From the NCBI GenBank assembly GCA_015056255.1, contig SVGP01000016.1, positions 1-64,000 on the forward strand: a DNA stretch of 64,000 bases, in the 5' to 3' direction. Under the pieces are notes generated by a model. That model saw only the letters and a program-made list of their open reading frames with translations, was not told where the DNA came from and ran no database searches. This document shows, piece by piece, positions 27,240 through 35,414 of the stretch. The stretch's first letter is position 1. Each line of letters opens with the position of its first letter. The DNA comes from Clostridiales bacterium. Lineage in GTDB: Bacteria > Bacillota > Clostridia > Christensenellales > Aristaeellaceae. A program made the position numbers and the translations under genes.

Positions 27240-28685
27240 ATGGCAATCAGATTGTTTAAAAACCTGTTCAGAAAACACCAGAAGGGACACATCGGCCTGA
27301 CTGCAGAGGAAGCATATGCGCCGCTGCCGGATGATTTCATGTGGGAAGATACGGAAAAGGAAGCTGTGGAACCTTCCAAAGAGGAGCCCGCCCCGGATAC
27401 GCAGGCGGTGGTTTCCGCATCTGAAGCTTCGGTATCCGAGGCTCCGGCAGCCAATCAGGAATCTGCGGTCGAACCCGAAGCCGCGCCCGAGGCGAAAGAG
27501 AATGCGCAAAGGAGCGTATCCGTTTGGATGTACGGGTATGTTGAGGAGCGCGATATCGCAATGACCCTCATCCGAACCGGCATTATTTCTGCATTCCGTT
27601 CCGTGAGCGAGGATGAGACGGGCTTTTCCTGCCGTCTGACGCAGGATGCATCGGTGAAGATAAAAATTTCCACCAATCCCGAAAACGTGTCCGCGCAAGC
27701 CGGATATCTGTTAAGCCGCTTTCAGGACGTCTATCTGAGCGAGCGCGACGTAAAAAACGCGGCGCTTATGCAGATTGAAGTGTTCAACGCCTTTGCGGAA
27801 TTCACGCTCAATCCGCCCTACGCGGACAGCGACGTTCAGCTTCTGACAAACGCCGTATACAAAATCGCCGAAAGCGTTTGCGGCTTTGTTTTAAACGAAA
27901 AGGTCGAATTGTACCGTTGGGATCAGAAGCTGCTCATAAGCGACGATGGCCGCACGGATTTCACCGAGTTTATGCCCATCAGAAGAAGCAGCGATGAAGC
28001 CAGCAAGGCGGACTCCGAAGCGGCGGACGCGCAGCGCCGCCTGAAGAGCATCGAAATCCTCAAAAAGCACGGCGTGGAGATTCCCGCCGAGATGCCTGTT
28101 CAGCTGCCCGAATCGCAGGCAAAACTGCGCGAGCCCGAGGAAATCATCAAGCGCCTGACCGCCCTTTTCGCCTGTGCGCTCAAAGCGCAGGCCTATGCCT
28201 CTCCGAGCGATATATCCGCCCCCCACGCTTTTGTATCCAGCGTCATAAAACGCCTCGACAACCAGTACAATGTCGGCCGCAATTTCACCTCCAAGGAAGC
28301 CGAATACATCGTCCGCGGCCGTGAAAGTCAACACGCCGCCTTCCGCCTTCGCATGGAATCGTGCCATGTGCTTTTGTGGGCGCTGGGTCTTGTCAACATC
28401 AGCTGGCCGAGCGAGCGCACGGATGTGGAAAACTTACTTAGGATTATCCGCGATGCGGATACGGAAATGCTTGCGAAAATCGCAAAACCGCGCCCCCTGA
28501 ACGTCATTCTCAGCATGCACGACGTGACCTTCCGCCTGCACAGCATCTGCGTGCGCGCCGGCGAGGAAGCCCTTAAAAACATAAACCTCGACCACGATGT
28601 GATCTACGAGCGCCATTATGCACTCAATTGGCTCCTGACCGCCGACGGTATTTCCGATTGGGACATGGTCATTCCAAAAACCTGA
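27240..28685 (+). CDS. DUF4272 domain protein with an acidic linker
   Basis: 481-residue cytoplasmic protein. A basic N-terminus (MAIRLFKNLFRKHQKGH) is followed by a low-complexity Glu/Ala/Pro/Val/Ser stretch (about residues 35-90), then a region of mixed structure. A DUF4272-like domain fills the last 220 residues, from RRLKSIEILKKHGVEIPAEM through VLLWALGLVNISWPS to VIYERHYALNWL. DUF4272 is a common domain of unknown function in bacteria. The start at 27240 (AAGGAG 9 bases upstream) is chosen over a longer frame that runs back through the promoter. It is a single-gene unit bounded by terminators. Confidence 0.8.
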   Translation: MAIRLFKNLFRKHQKGHIGLTAEEAYAPLPDDFMWEDTEKEAVEPSKEEPAPDTQAVVSASEASVSEAPAANQESAVEPEAAPEAKENAQRSVSVWMYGYVEERDIAMTLIRTGIISAFRSVSEDETGFSCRLTQDASVKIKISTNPENVSAQAGYLLSRFQDVYLSERDVKNAALMQIEVFNAFAEFTLNPPYADSDVQLLTNAVYKIAESVCGFVLNEKVELYRWDQKLLISDDGRTDFTEFMPIRRSSDEASKADSEAADAQRRLKSIEILKKHGVEIPAEMPVQLPESQAKLREPEEIIKRLTALFACALKAQAYASPSDISAPHAFVSSVIKRLDNQYNVGRNFTSKEAEYIVRGRESQHAAFRLRMESCHVLLWALGLVNISWPSERTDVENLLRIIRDADTEMLAKIAKPRPLNVILSMHDVTFRLHSICVRAGEEALKNINLDHDVIYERHYALNWLLTADGISDWDMVIPKT

Positions 28686-28693
28686 TCTGTATA

Positions 28694-28742
28694 AAACCAC
28701 CTCCGGAGACATGAATCTTCATCCTCCGGAGGCGGTTTTTTC
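28694..28742. terminator. Two-way terminator between the DUF4272 gene and the XRE repressor gene
   Basis: AACCACCTCCGGAG and CTCCGGAGGCGGTT (one mismatch) form a 14-base stem ending in TTTTTT on the plus strand. The genes on both sides converge on it. Confidence 0.8.
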
Positions 28743-29222
28743 TTATCTAAAGCTTACATATGCCCCGCAGACGATTCCGCAAATCTGGTCTTCCGCATTC
28801 ATTTTTTCAATCGCAGGCGGGGTTTGCGCGTCCATAAGGTAGTTTGTTTCACCAATGCAGGTCAAATAGCGCACAGTCGCTTCTCCGTTTCTGTGGACCA
28901 GAACAAGGCTGCCGCTTTTGTATTCATCCATTTTTCTTACATACACCCTGTCCCCTTTTCGGATACGCGCACCCGCCATCCGGTCATCCGGCATCACAAT
29001 CTCGATTTCGCTTTCATCCGCGCCGGCGCGCCTTCTCGTTTCTACGCCCAATACCTCGTCCACGCTGCGCCCCGTTCCGCGCGCAATCTGAATGGCCATT
29101 TCGGTGTCCGGGCTGGTTCTGCCCGTCTCCCATTGGCTCACCGCCGTCTGATGAACGCCGAACAGACGCGCAAAATCCATCTGCGAAAGTCCAAGTTCTT
29201 TTCGAATTGCTTTAATACTCAT
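28743..29222 (-). CDS. XRE-family repressor with a catalytically dead S24 domain
   Basis: 159-residue transcription factor. Residues 1-60 form a helix-turn-helix domain (IRKELGLSQMDFARLFGVHQTAVSQWETGRTSP). Residues 72-159 resemble the LexA/CI-type S24 domain (MPDDRMAGARIRKGDRVYVRK, then GEATVRYLTCIGETNYLM). In S24 peptidases the catalytic Ser follows the GD/DD pair and the Lys lies in TVK-R; here these are Arg81 and Arg118, so self-cleavage is not expected. The start at 29222 follows GAGGTGG. It has its own consensus promoter, facing that of a small Cys-rich protein, a phage-like regulatory layout without other phage genes. Confidence 0.85.
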   Translation of the reverse strand: MSIKAIRKELGLSQMDFARLFGVHQTAVSQWETGRTSPDTEMAIQIARGTGRSVDEVLGVETRRRAGADESEIEIVMPDDRMAGARIRKGDRVYVRKMDEYKSGSLVLVHRNGEATVRYLTCIGETNYLMDAQTPPAIEKMNAEDQICGIVCGAYVSFR

Positions 29223-29240
29223 TTTTACCACCTCAGAAAC

Positions 29241-29269
29241 ATTATAGTACATTTTCTCTTAAAAATCAA
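29241..29269 (-). promoter_or_regulatory. Promoter of the XRE repressor gene
   Basis: Minus-strand TTGATT (29264-29269), 17 bases, TATAAT (29241-29246), about 20 bases before the start codon. Confidence 0.75.
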
Positions 29270-29287
29270 GTTTTATTAGATTTTCTA

Positions 29288-29316
29288 TTTACATTTTCCC
29301 CGCTCTGTGCTATACT
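29288..29316 (+). promoter_or_regulatory. Divergent promoter toward the small Cys-rich protein
   Basis: TTTACA (29288-29293), 17 bases, TATACT (29311-29316). It leaves a leader of about 120 bases. The -35 boxes of the two divergent promoters are 18 bases apart, so one repressor dimer could cover both. Confidence 0.7.
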
Positions 29317-29442
29317 CAATTTCGTCAATCGTTTGTTGCCCTACACAGGATAAGTATATGCGCGCCTTGGTGGTTTATGTCAATTTATAATCGGCGCAGG
29401 CAGATTTATTTTGATATTTTATGAAAGGAGGACAAACAGCCG

Positions 29443-29682
29443 TTGCCGGGTCAAAATTACCACGACAGCAAAACCGTTCATTACATCTGCCCCTTTTTTC
29501 AATCCGAAAAGGGAAACATCATCACCTGTGAAGGCTATATCAAAAACACCCAGAACAAAACCAGCTTTCAAAGAAAAATGAACCTCGAAAGACACAGAAG
29601 CCTGTACTGCTTTACGCATAAATACCCCGCCTGCCATTGGGCGGAGCTGCTTTTGGATAAAAAATACCCGAGCGAATTCTAA
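29443..29682 (+). CDS. Small Cys-rich protein, probable zinc binder
   Basis: 79-residue protein with TTG start, 11 bases after AAGGAGGA. Four cysteines (16, 29, 56, 64) with nearby His51, His59 and His65 give the pattern CPFF-x9-C, then YCFTHKYPACHWAELL. This spacing recalls small proteins often found beside phage-type regulators in Clostridia (a CPFF...ITCEG...YC...C pattern), whose function is unknown to me. It is divergent from the XRE repressor and possibly controlled by it. Confidence 0.65.
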   Translation: MPGQNYHDSKTVHYICPFFQSEKGNIITCEGYIKNTQNKTSFQRKMNLERHRSLYCFTHKYPACHWAELLLDKKYPSEF

Positions 29683-29817
29683 ATCAAGAAACTTAAATAA
29701 GTAAATATAAAACAATTGGAGCGAATCCTTGCGATAAGCTCCATTTACATATTCCGGGTGTAGTCAGTGCAATTCGTACATCACCCTCGGCTCTCCCCAT
29801 CTGCATTTTCGATCAAT

Positions 29818-29880
29818 CGTCCTTGACTCTCCCTCTGGGAGAGCTGTCACTTGAGGTGACTGAGAGGGCTTTCCGTCCTC
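29818..29880. repeat. CTCTCCCTCTGGGAGAG-type repeat (family B relative)
   Basis: CTCTCCCTCTGGGAGAG hairpin, then GTCACTTGAGGTGAC hairpin, then TGAGAGGG. The order (stem, CTGTCA, second stem, CTGAGAGGG) matches the element at 31696-31848 with different stem sequences. It lies at the 3' side of the convergent Cys-rich protein and nucleotidyltransferase genes. Confidence 0.6.
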
Positions 29881-29889
29881 CGGCCTTCT

Positions 29890-30564
29890 TCATTCCCGTG
29901 CAGTCCTCACAAGCGCATCCTTACACCATGCAAAAAGAAGTTCAAACGCCTTGTCAAAATCTACATTTTCTCCCCGACCATACGCAAGCGCAGTTTCAAG
30001 AACCTCTTTGTCCTTTCCATTCAGCGCGCCAAGAAGCGACTGCTTCGTGCCGATAAATTCTCCCGTTTCCAAATAATGCAGATTCTGAAGGATGAAAAAT
30101 ACACCTTTATAGCTGAACCTAAGATTGAAAACTCTTTTCTCCCTCGGCGCGTGAATGAACCTGTGGCAGATTTCATGATACAGGTTTCCGACGCTCATTT
30201 TCACAAATGCACGCACGTCTCCATCCGTATACGCGGGCACAAGCTCTGAAAGGCATCCATAATAATCCTTCGTGGTGTGAAGAAGATGGCAGATTTCAAG
30301 CGTGTTCCAGTTTTTGATCTCATCCAGTCCGCAGATGAACCCGCAGGACTTATCCGCGTCTTCAAGAGATTCAATCGCATGCCGGTACACAAGCATATCC
30401 TGCGTAGACAGACCATCAATCACAACCATGATATCAATGTCGCTGTCCTCATTCGCCTCACCACGCAGATAGCTTCCCTGAAGCCCGACGTACAAAAGCC
30501 GTTCGCCGAAATCCTTTTTGAGAAGCGAAAGAAGCGACAAAACGTATTTTTCTGCGATGAACAT
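29890..30564 (-). CDS. Nucleotidyltransferase-domain protein
   Basis: 224-residue protein. The N-terminal polymerase-beta-type nucleotidyltransferase motif is VGLQGSYLRGEANEDSDID (about residues 26-45), with the G-S and D-x-D metal ligands intact. The C-terminal part (about 120-224) is helical and resembles HEPN-like partner domains (SVGNLYHEICHRFIHAPREKR). Such proteins act in antibiotic nucleotidylation, tRNA or protein modification, or toxin-antitoxin pairs. The fused arrangement and solitary neighbourhood do not discriminate. AAGGAG precedes the ATG. It lies 11 bases after the membrane protein gene, likely co-transcribed. Confidence 0.75.
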   Translation of the reverse strand: MFIAEKYVLSLLSLLKKDFGERLLYVGLQGSYLRGEANEDSDIDIMVVIDGLSTQDMLVYRHAIESLEDADKSCGFICGLDEIKNWNTLEICHLLHTTKDYYGCLSELVPAYTDGDVRAFVKMSVGNLYHEICHRFIHAPREKRVFNLRFSYKGVFFILQNLHYLETGEFIGTKQSLLGALNGKDKEVLETALAYGRGENVDFDKAFELLFAWCKDALVRTARE

Positions 30565-30575
30565 TTTTTTCTCCT

Positions 30576-31655
30576 TTACATCCTGATTCTGTCTTTTTTA
30601 AACAGGCAGCGAACCAGCCATCCGGGATACTTTTTCGGGTTGCTACCAACCACATAAATGAGGCCGAATACGCCAAGTACTGCAGCCAAAACCAACGCAA
30701 ACCCGCTGATGATCCAAGGTAGATACTTCTGATCATAACGGTTTGCGTCCTTTGCCGTCATGAATACCTTATCCTCAGAGGAAATCTCATAAATCCGGTA
30801 ATACGGCTCCTCTTCCGCAGACTCTCTGAGCTTCACGAGCACACGAAGCGTCTCCTGATTATCCAGACTTTGAGTCATCAGTCCAAATTCGTTCACGCAT
30901 TTTTGATAGCCGCGAATGACAAAATCATTCTCCATCTGCCAGTCGTGCAAAATGATATCTTCGCCTTCCGCTTCCCACGAATAAAGCGACAGCTGAAATT
31001 GATCCGCATATTCCATATTGATCGGCCTTACCGCGCCCAAGGTGAACATTGTAAAAATGACTACAACTGCAGTAATGATAACGATAAAATATGTGCGGTA
31101 TTCATCCGCCCTGTAAACATGCGCGCGAAAGCCTTTTTCCGCTTCCTTTAATTCTGATTTCACCTCAATTCCCTGATCGCCGTGCATTTTTCTGTATCCC
31201 GCTTTCATCGCATCATAAAACGCATCGGCATTCTCCCACATTAAATTAAGACCAATCTGCTTATCATTCACATACAGAAACACCAGCCCGGCCATCCGCT
31301 CATCAACTCTTCTGCCCGAAATCTGATCATATCCATATCTTTTCGTTTTACCGAGAAAGTTCCGCTCCGTGAACCCTTCTTCATCGAAGATGAAGACATT
31401 GTTTTTCCAGTTCAAAAGCAAAAACGAGCCAAGAAGCGACGCCGCGCAAAAGCATATTGCCGAAGCAAGGCTGTCCGTGTTCCATGCAAAAAACAGAAAT
31501 ACCGCGCCAATCGCTGTGTTTCCCCAAAAACCGATTTCCGGTGCGTGGACAACGTTTTCTTTTCCGGCTTTTCTCCGCTTCCTTTCAATAACAGCGCCGA
31601 TTCCAACAATTGCAAATACAATCGCCGCACAGGCAAAAACAATCCATTTTGCCAT
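30576..31655 (-). CDS. Membrane protein with a PH-like cytoplasmic segment, unknown
   Basis: 359-residue protein with hydrophobic segments near residues 4-21, 38-55, 61-78, 190-210 and 322-345. Between them, NNVFIFDEEGFTERNFLGKTKRYGYDQI has the strand pattern of bacterial PH-like domains. The start at 31655 is chosen because AAGGAG precedes it; the longer frame reads into the upstream repeat. I do not recognise a family with confidence. Its likely co-transcribed neighbour is the nucleotidyltransferase. Confidence 0.55.
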   Translation of the reverse strand: MAKWIVFACAAIVFAIVGIGAVIERKRRKAGKENVVHAPEIGFWGNTAIGAVFLFFAWNTDSLASAICFCAASLLGSFLLLNWKNNVFIFDEEGFTERNFLGKTKRYGYDQISGRRVDERMAGLVFLYVNDKQIGLNLMWENADAFYDAMKAGYRKMHGDQGIEVKSELKEAEKGFRAHVYRADEYRTYFIVIITAVVVIFTMFTLGAVRPINMEYADQFQLSLYSWEAEGEDIILHDWQMENDFVIRGYQKCVNEFGLMTQSLDNQETLRVLVKLRESAEEEPYYRIYEISSEDKVFMTAKDANRYDQKYLPWIISGFALVLAAVLGVFGLIYVVGSNPKKYPGWLVRCLFKKDRIRM

Positions 31656-31695
31656 AAATTCGCTCCTTTCCGATAACAATGACGCGCAGCCAAAA

Positions 31696-31848
31696 GGCTC
31701 CCTTGTGCAAAGGGAGCTGTCAAAATCGAAGATTTTGACTGAGGGATTGCAGTTAACGTATTGATTCACTCATACGTTTTTATGAAACCAACCATTCTCA
31801 CAATCCCTCCGTCTCGGCTTCGTCCACCTTCCTTTTCACAAGGGAGCC
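31696..31848. repeat. 153-base GGCTCCCTT/AAGGGAGCC element (family B)
   Basis: The ends GGCTCCCTTGTGC and CACAAGGGAGCC form terminal inverted repeats. Inside are GGGAGC-TGTC, an AAAATC/GATTTT hairpin, CTGAGGGATTG and, inverted at the far side, CAATCCCTC. This nested inverted structure without coding capacity resembles a MITE-type non-autonomous element. Confidence 0.75.
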
Positions 31849-31858
31849 GATTATCGCT

Positions 31859-33031
31859 TTATTCCTTCACCGCCAGCATTAGCTCCATCAAAACGCCCAC
31901 CCTCATGCAGTTTTCATCGGGATTGAAAAGTTCGCTGTGCAACGGCGCGCCGATGTGATCCTTATCGGGTGAGCAGCCGACGTGGAAAAATGCGCCGGGC
32001 GCTTTGTCGAGGAAGTAGGAAAAATCCTCGCCGCCCATGCTGGGGGCATCTTTCACAAGCGCATTTTCCTTTCCGAAAAGTTCGGATGCGATATCCAGAA
32101 TTCTGTCCGCGTGCGCGGGCGTATTGACCAACGCGCTGTAGCCCTCCGAAACCTCGGCCTCGGCCGTACAGCCCATGCCGGATGCGATCATGTTTGAAAT
32201 GTCGGAAATGCGCTTCATCATCATTTCGCGAAGGGCTTTGTTTGCGGTTCTGAGAGTGCCCTTCATTCTCACTTCGTCGCAGATAATATTACTTGCGCGT
32301 CCGCCCTCGATTTTACCGATGGTGATAACCGCGCTTTCAAGGGGAGACACATTTCGCGCGACAATGCTCTGAAGTGCGGTTATGATCTGCGCCGCGCACA
32401 CAATAGCGTCCGCGCCGTTTTCGGGGTATGCGCCGTGGGAGGAAGTGCCCTTTACGGTGATGGAAATGGTGTCGGTTGAGGCGTTTAAGGTGTTGGGGCG
32501 CGTTTCGACGTTTCCGGTCACAAGGCGCGGCATCACGTGAAGGCCGTACACGCGGTCGACCGTCGGATTTTCCATCACGCCGCCCTCCACCATCGGCTTT
32601 GCGCCGCCGATGCTTTCCTCCGCGGGCTGGAAAAGAAGCTTAAGGCCGCCGGGTAAATCGTCCCTGATTTCATTGGCAATCTTTCCTGCGGTCAATAAAA
32701 TAGCCGTGTGCATATCGTGTCCGCAGGCATGCATCCAGCCTTCGTGTTCGGACCTGAACGGGCAGCCTTCAGGCTCCGTCACGGGCAGCGCGTCGAAATC
32801 CGCGCGGATACCGGTTATGGGGCCGGGCTTTCCCCCCTTGATAAACGCAGTAATCCATCCGTTTTCTTCTTTGAATTCGCATCCGATTTCAGAAAGCTTT
32901 TCCGAAATCAGCTTTCTGGTTTTCACTTCCTGAAAGCCCGTTTCCGGGATTTTATGAAGCGCACGCCTGGTTTCAATCGCCCAGGGCATGTTTTTTTCAA
33001 CAAGATTTTTTAGTCCTTCCATCGTAAGCAT
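31859..33031 (-). CDS. M20D family amidohydrolase (N-acyl-amino acid or peptide amidase)
   Basis: 390-residue cytosolic metallohydrolase. Motifs: the M20D N-terminal HKIPETGFQE, GIRADFDALPV, HACGHDMHTAILL (metal ligands), HVMPRLVTG, a lid domain (SSHGAYPENGADAI), and the C-terminal MGGEDFSYFL ligand region. Family members hydrolyse N-acyl or N-acetyl amino acids, including hippurate and auxin-conjugate hydrolases and AmhX/YxeP types; which one is not visible. The start at 33031 follows AGAGGAAA. It stands alone next to the repeat element. Confidence 0.9.
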   Translation of the reverse strand: MLTMEGLKNLVEKNMPWAIETRRALHKIPETGFQEVKTRKLISEKLSEIGCEFKEENGWITAFIKGGKPGPITGIRADFDALPVTEPEGCPFRSEHEGWMHACGHDMHTAILLTAGKIANEIRDDLPGGLKLLFQPAEESIGGAKPMVEGGVMENPTVDRVYGLHVMPRLVTGNVETRPNTLNASTDTISITVKGTSSHGAYPENGADAIVCAAQIITALQSIVARNVSPLESAVITIGKIEGGRASNIICDEVRMKGTLRTANKALREMMMKRISDISNMIASGMGCTAEAEVSEGYSALVNTPAHADRILDIASELFGKENALVKDAPSMGGEDFSYFLDKAPGAFFHVGCSPDKDHIGAPLHSELFNPDENCMRVGVLMELMLAVKE

Positions 33032-33188
33032 CTTTATTTTCCTCTTTTCACGCAATTTTTTCTTCATTATACCACAGATAAAGGCAAAATCAATCCGCTT
33101 TTTCGCGCGTGAATTTACAATTGAAGATGGTTTCGGCATGCCCATGGATGTATAATATACCCATTCGCTTCAAAGGATCTGAAATTTT

Positions 33189-33917
33189 ATGCAAAAGACA
33201 AAAGGAAAAAGCCCCTTTTTAAAGGGTCTGATTGACGGAATCCCGATTGCGCTTGGCTATTTGTCCGTGTCCTTCGGGTTCGGTATACTGGCCGCGGCTG
33301 GCGGGCTTTCCGCATTCACGGCCACCTTCATTTCACTTGTCAACGTAACAAGCGCAGGGCAATTGGCAGGCCTTAACATCATTATTGCCTGCGGGCCGCT
33401 GATTGAGATGATCATTTCCGAATTCATCATCAATATCCGCTATGCCCTCATGAGCATCACGCTTACCCAGAAGCTGGACGACACCTTTACAACCCCCAGA
33501 CGCATGATCTCGGCCTTCGCCATGACGGACGAAATCTTTGCCGTAGCGGGCGCACAAAAGGGCAAGCTCACCGCGCGGTATTTTTACGGCCTTATGCTTC
33601 TGCCGATCCTTGGCTGGGTGCTTGGCACGTTTCTGGGCGCGACGGCAGGCAATATCCTTCCGGAAAGCCTTAAAAACGCCATGGGCCTTATGCTCTACGC
33701 CATGTTTATCGCAATCGTGCTGCCCCCCGCAACCAAATCCCGCGCGGTCGCCGTCTGCGTTTCCATCTGCGCCCTTCTAAGCATCGCCATCCGCTTTATC
33801 CCCCTGTTTTCCTTCATCACGCCCGGCTTCTCCGTGATCATCTGCGCCGTAATCGCCTCTCTCTTCGCCGCATGGCGCTTCCCGGTCAATACAGAGGAGG
33901 AAAACGAAAATGTCTGA
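33189..33917 (+). CDS. azlC: AzlC family branched-chain amino acid exporter subunit
   Basis: 242-residue large subunit of an AzlC-AzlD (LIV-E type) exporter. The N-terminus GLIDGIPIALGYLSVSFGFGI and SEFIINIRYALMSITLTQKL are family signatures, followed by a helical membrane core. It overlaps azlD by 8 bases, the usual arrangement. Partners of BrnFE type export leucine, isoleucine, valine and analogues. A TATAAT at 33151-33156 is the only promoter sign upstream. Confidence 0.92.
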   Translation: MQKTKGKSPFLKGLIDGIPIALGYLSVSFGFGILAAAGGLSAFTATFISLVNVTSAGQLAGLNIIIACGPLIEMIISEFIINIRYALMSITLTQKLDDTFTTPRRMISAFAMTDEIFAVAGAQKGKLTARYFYGLMLLPILGWVLGTFLGATAGNILPESLKNAMGLMLYAMFIAIVLPPATKSRAVAVCVSICALLSIAIRFIPLFSFITPGFSVIICAVIASLFAAWRFPVNTEEENENV

Positions 33918-34227
33918 TTTCAAGGTCTACATTTACATCCTCGTAATGGCGCTTGTAACCTACTTAATCCGCGCCATCCCCTTCGTACTTTTTAGAAAGC
34001 AGATCAAGTCACGCTTCATAAAAAGTCTGCTTTACTACCTCCCCTACGCAGTCTTAACCGCCATGACCATCCCGGACATTTTTACCGCAACCGGAAATAC
34101 CTTAACAGCCGCCGTCGGCTGCTTAGCAGCCGTCATATTCGCACTCTTTGGAAAATCGCTTTTGACTGTAGCCGCAGCTGCTTGCGCCGCAGCGTTTGCG
34201 TGCGACCTTTTGATGAAGCTGATTTAA
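33910..34227 (+). CDS. azlD: AzlD family branched-chain amino acid exporter subunit
   Basis: 105-residue small subunit with four hydrophobic segments, including the typical AzlD start LVTYLIRAIPFVLF. Overlap with azlC implies translational coupling. It ends at a GC-rich terminator. Confidence 0.88.
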   Translation: MSDFKVYIYILVMALVTYLIRAIPFVLFRKQIKSRFIKSLLYYLPYAVLTAMTIPDIFTATGNTLTAAVGCLAAVIFALFGKSLLTVAAAACAAAFACDLLMKLI

Positions 34228-34233
34228 AACGAA

Positions 34234-34267
34234 CCCCCGGCCATTTGATCGGTCGGGGGAATTTTTT
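34234..34267 (+). terminator. Terminator of azlCD
   Basis: CCCCCGGCC, a loop of 8 bases and GGTCGGGGG, followed by AATTTTTT, six bases after the azlD stop. Confidence 0.85.
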
Positions 34268-34285
34268 AGAAGAAAACAGGGCATC

Positions 34286-34314
34286 TTGTATCAAATCATA
34301 CTCCATGTTATAAT
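34286..34314 (+). promoter_or_regulatory. Promoter of the M56-like membrane protein gene
   Basis: TTGTAT (34286-34291), 17 bases, TATAAT (34309-34314), just before the ribosome binding site. Confidence 0.65.
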
Positions 34315-34335
34315 GAAGAAAAGGAGGGGCTTCAT

Positions 34336-35349
34336 TTGATCAGCATCTTTTTGGCTCTCATTCATGCGAACATCAGCGCGTCCGTGTTTCTCCTGCCGCT
34401 GATTTTTATTCACAAATTCCATAGCGATCTGTATACGCTCGACAAAAACTTCTCTTTTTCCACGCTGTATGGCGTTTATCTGACGATATTCACATTCGTA
34501 ATCCCCTTTGTCAGCCTTTTTTTGCCGGAATCATGGAAAGGGTTCAAGCTGATTGCGATCAATATCCCCTTCCATTTCAAAAGCATTTTTACGCCGCTTT
34601 CTCCCGTAGGGATCAGTCCGCTGACCGTCTCGGCTATCGTTTATGTGTCCGTACTGACGGCGCTTTCATTGTTTTTCATATTCTATAACCGCTTATCAAA
34701 AGAAAAAATATACCATGTTGACGGCGCTGTTCTCGCTGCTGTCAACTGGTATAATCCTGTTTTCTGGCTTCTTCTGAAAAAGGAAAAGAAACAAACTTCT
34801 TCAGAACCCAACCCAAAATCCGATCAATGGTCGCCGTTATGGAAAAAGTCCATCGTCCTTCCCCTCATAATCAGCGCTCTTTTTTCCCTGTTCTTCATCG
34901 ATTTCACCTTCACCTTTCCCGATCCCTCTCATGTCGTGAGCGTTTTAGGAACGAGCGAGCACATTATGAGTGATATCGATTTTGACGATCGGCATGATAA
35001 GAGCATCCAATTTCATTCATCCGGCGTATACTTTTTCTCCTCAGACAGCGAATTGGATGTTATCGACGATATCTCATGGGTTTACCCGCCGGGAACCACG
35101 GCTGAAGAAGCATCCGCTGATCTTTCGCCGGTCGTAAACCGCATGACAGAGCTCTTCGGCCAACCTGAGAATCCGTTCGACGTATTCCGCGGTCCGTTTA
35201 TTCCCAAAACCAACCGACTCATCTGGACGTGGATTAACAATGCCGGCGAAGAAATCAAATTCGAAATGTATATGGAAGAATATGAAAAATACGATCCTGA
35301 TTTCGATCATGACGAAGCCATCGTTGTCAGCTTAGAATATATGCATTAG
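34336..35349 (+). CDS. M56/BlaR1-like membrane protein lacking the zinc motif
   Basis: 337-residue protein with TTG start, 6 bases after AAGGAGGGG. Hydrophobic segments lie near residues 4-26, 43-63, 92-115 and 170-192. VDGAVLAAVNWYNPVFWLLL matches the segment that follows the zinc site in BlaR1/MecR1-type M56 peptidases. The usual HExxH-x-R-R-D stretch just before it is absent, so no peptidase activity is expected. The extracellular C-terminus (about 195-337) is acidic and has no recognised domain. It could be a reduced M56-type sensor; no BlaI-type repressor is adjacent. Confidence 0.55.
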   Translation: MISIFLALIHANISASVFLLPLIFIHKFHSDLYTLDKNFSFSTLYGVYLTIFTFVIPFVSLFLPESWKGFKLIAINIPFHFKSIFTPLSPVGISPLTVSAIVYVSVLTALSLFFIFYNRLSKEKIYHVDGAVLAAVNWYNPVFWLLLKKEKKQTSSEPNPKSDQWSPLWKKSIVLPLIISALFSLFFIDFTFTFPDPSHVVSVLGTSEHIMSDIDFDDRHDKSIQFHSSGVYFFSSDSELDVIDDISWVYPPGTTAEEASADLSPVVNRMTELFGQPENPFDVFRGPFIPKTNRLIWTWINNAGEEIKFEMYMEEYEKYDPDFDHDEAIVVSLEYMH

Positions 35350-35383
35350 CCTTTTTATTAAAATTGAAGCTTATATAGCAATG

Positions 35384-35414
35384 AAAGCCGCCTTGAAAAC
35401 AGGGCGGCTTTTAA
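35384..35414. terminator. Terminator between convergent genes
   Basis: AAAGCCGCC and GGCGGCTTT arms with a 10-base loop, ending in TTTTAAT on the plus strand and TTTCATTG on the minus strand. It overlaps the stop of the minus-strand gene. Confidence 0.7.

Noticed and set aside
28743-29682. Remnant prophage
   Set aside because: Only a repressor-like gene and one small protein have a phage flavour; no integrase, structural genes or attachment repeats were found around them.
29890-30564. MNT/HEPN toxin-antitoxin pair
   Set aside because: The nucleotidyltransferase and helical domain are in one protein and its neighbour is a polytopic membrane protein, so a two-gene toxin system is not supported.
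33121-33156. Full promoter before azlC
   Set aside because: A perfect TATAAT is present but no acceptable -35 box or extended -10 element at the right spacing, so it is mentioned only in the gene entry.
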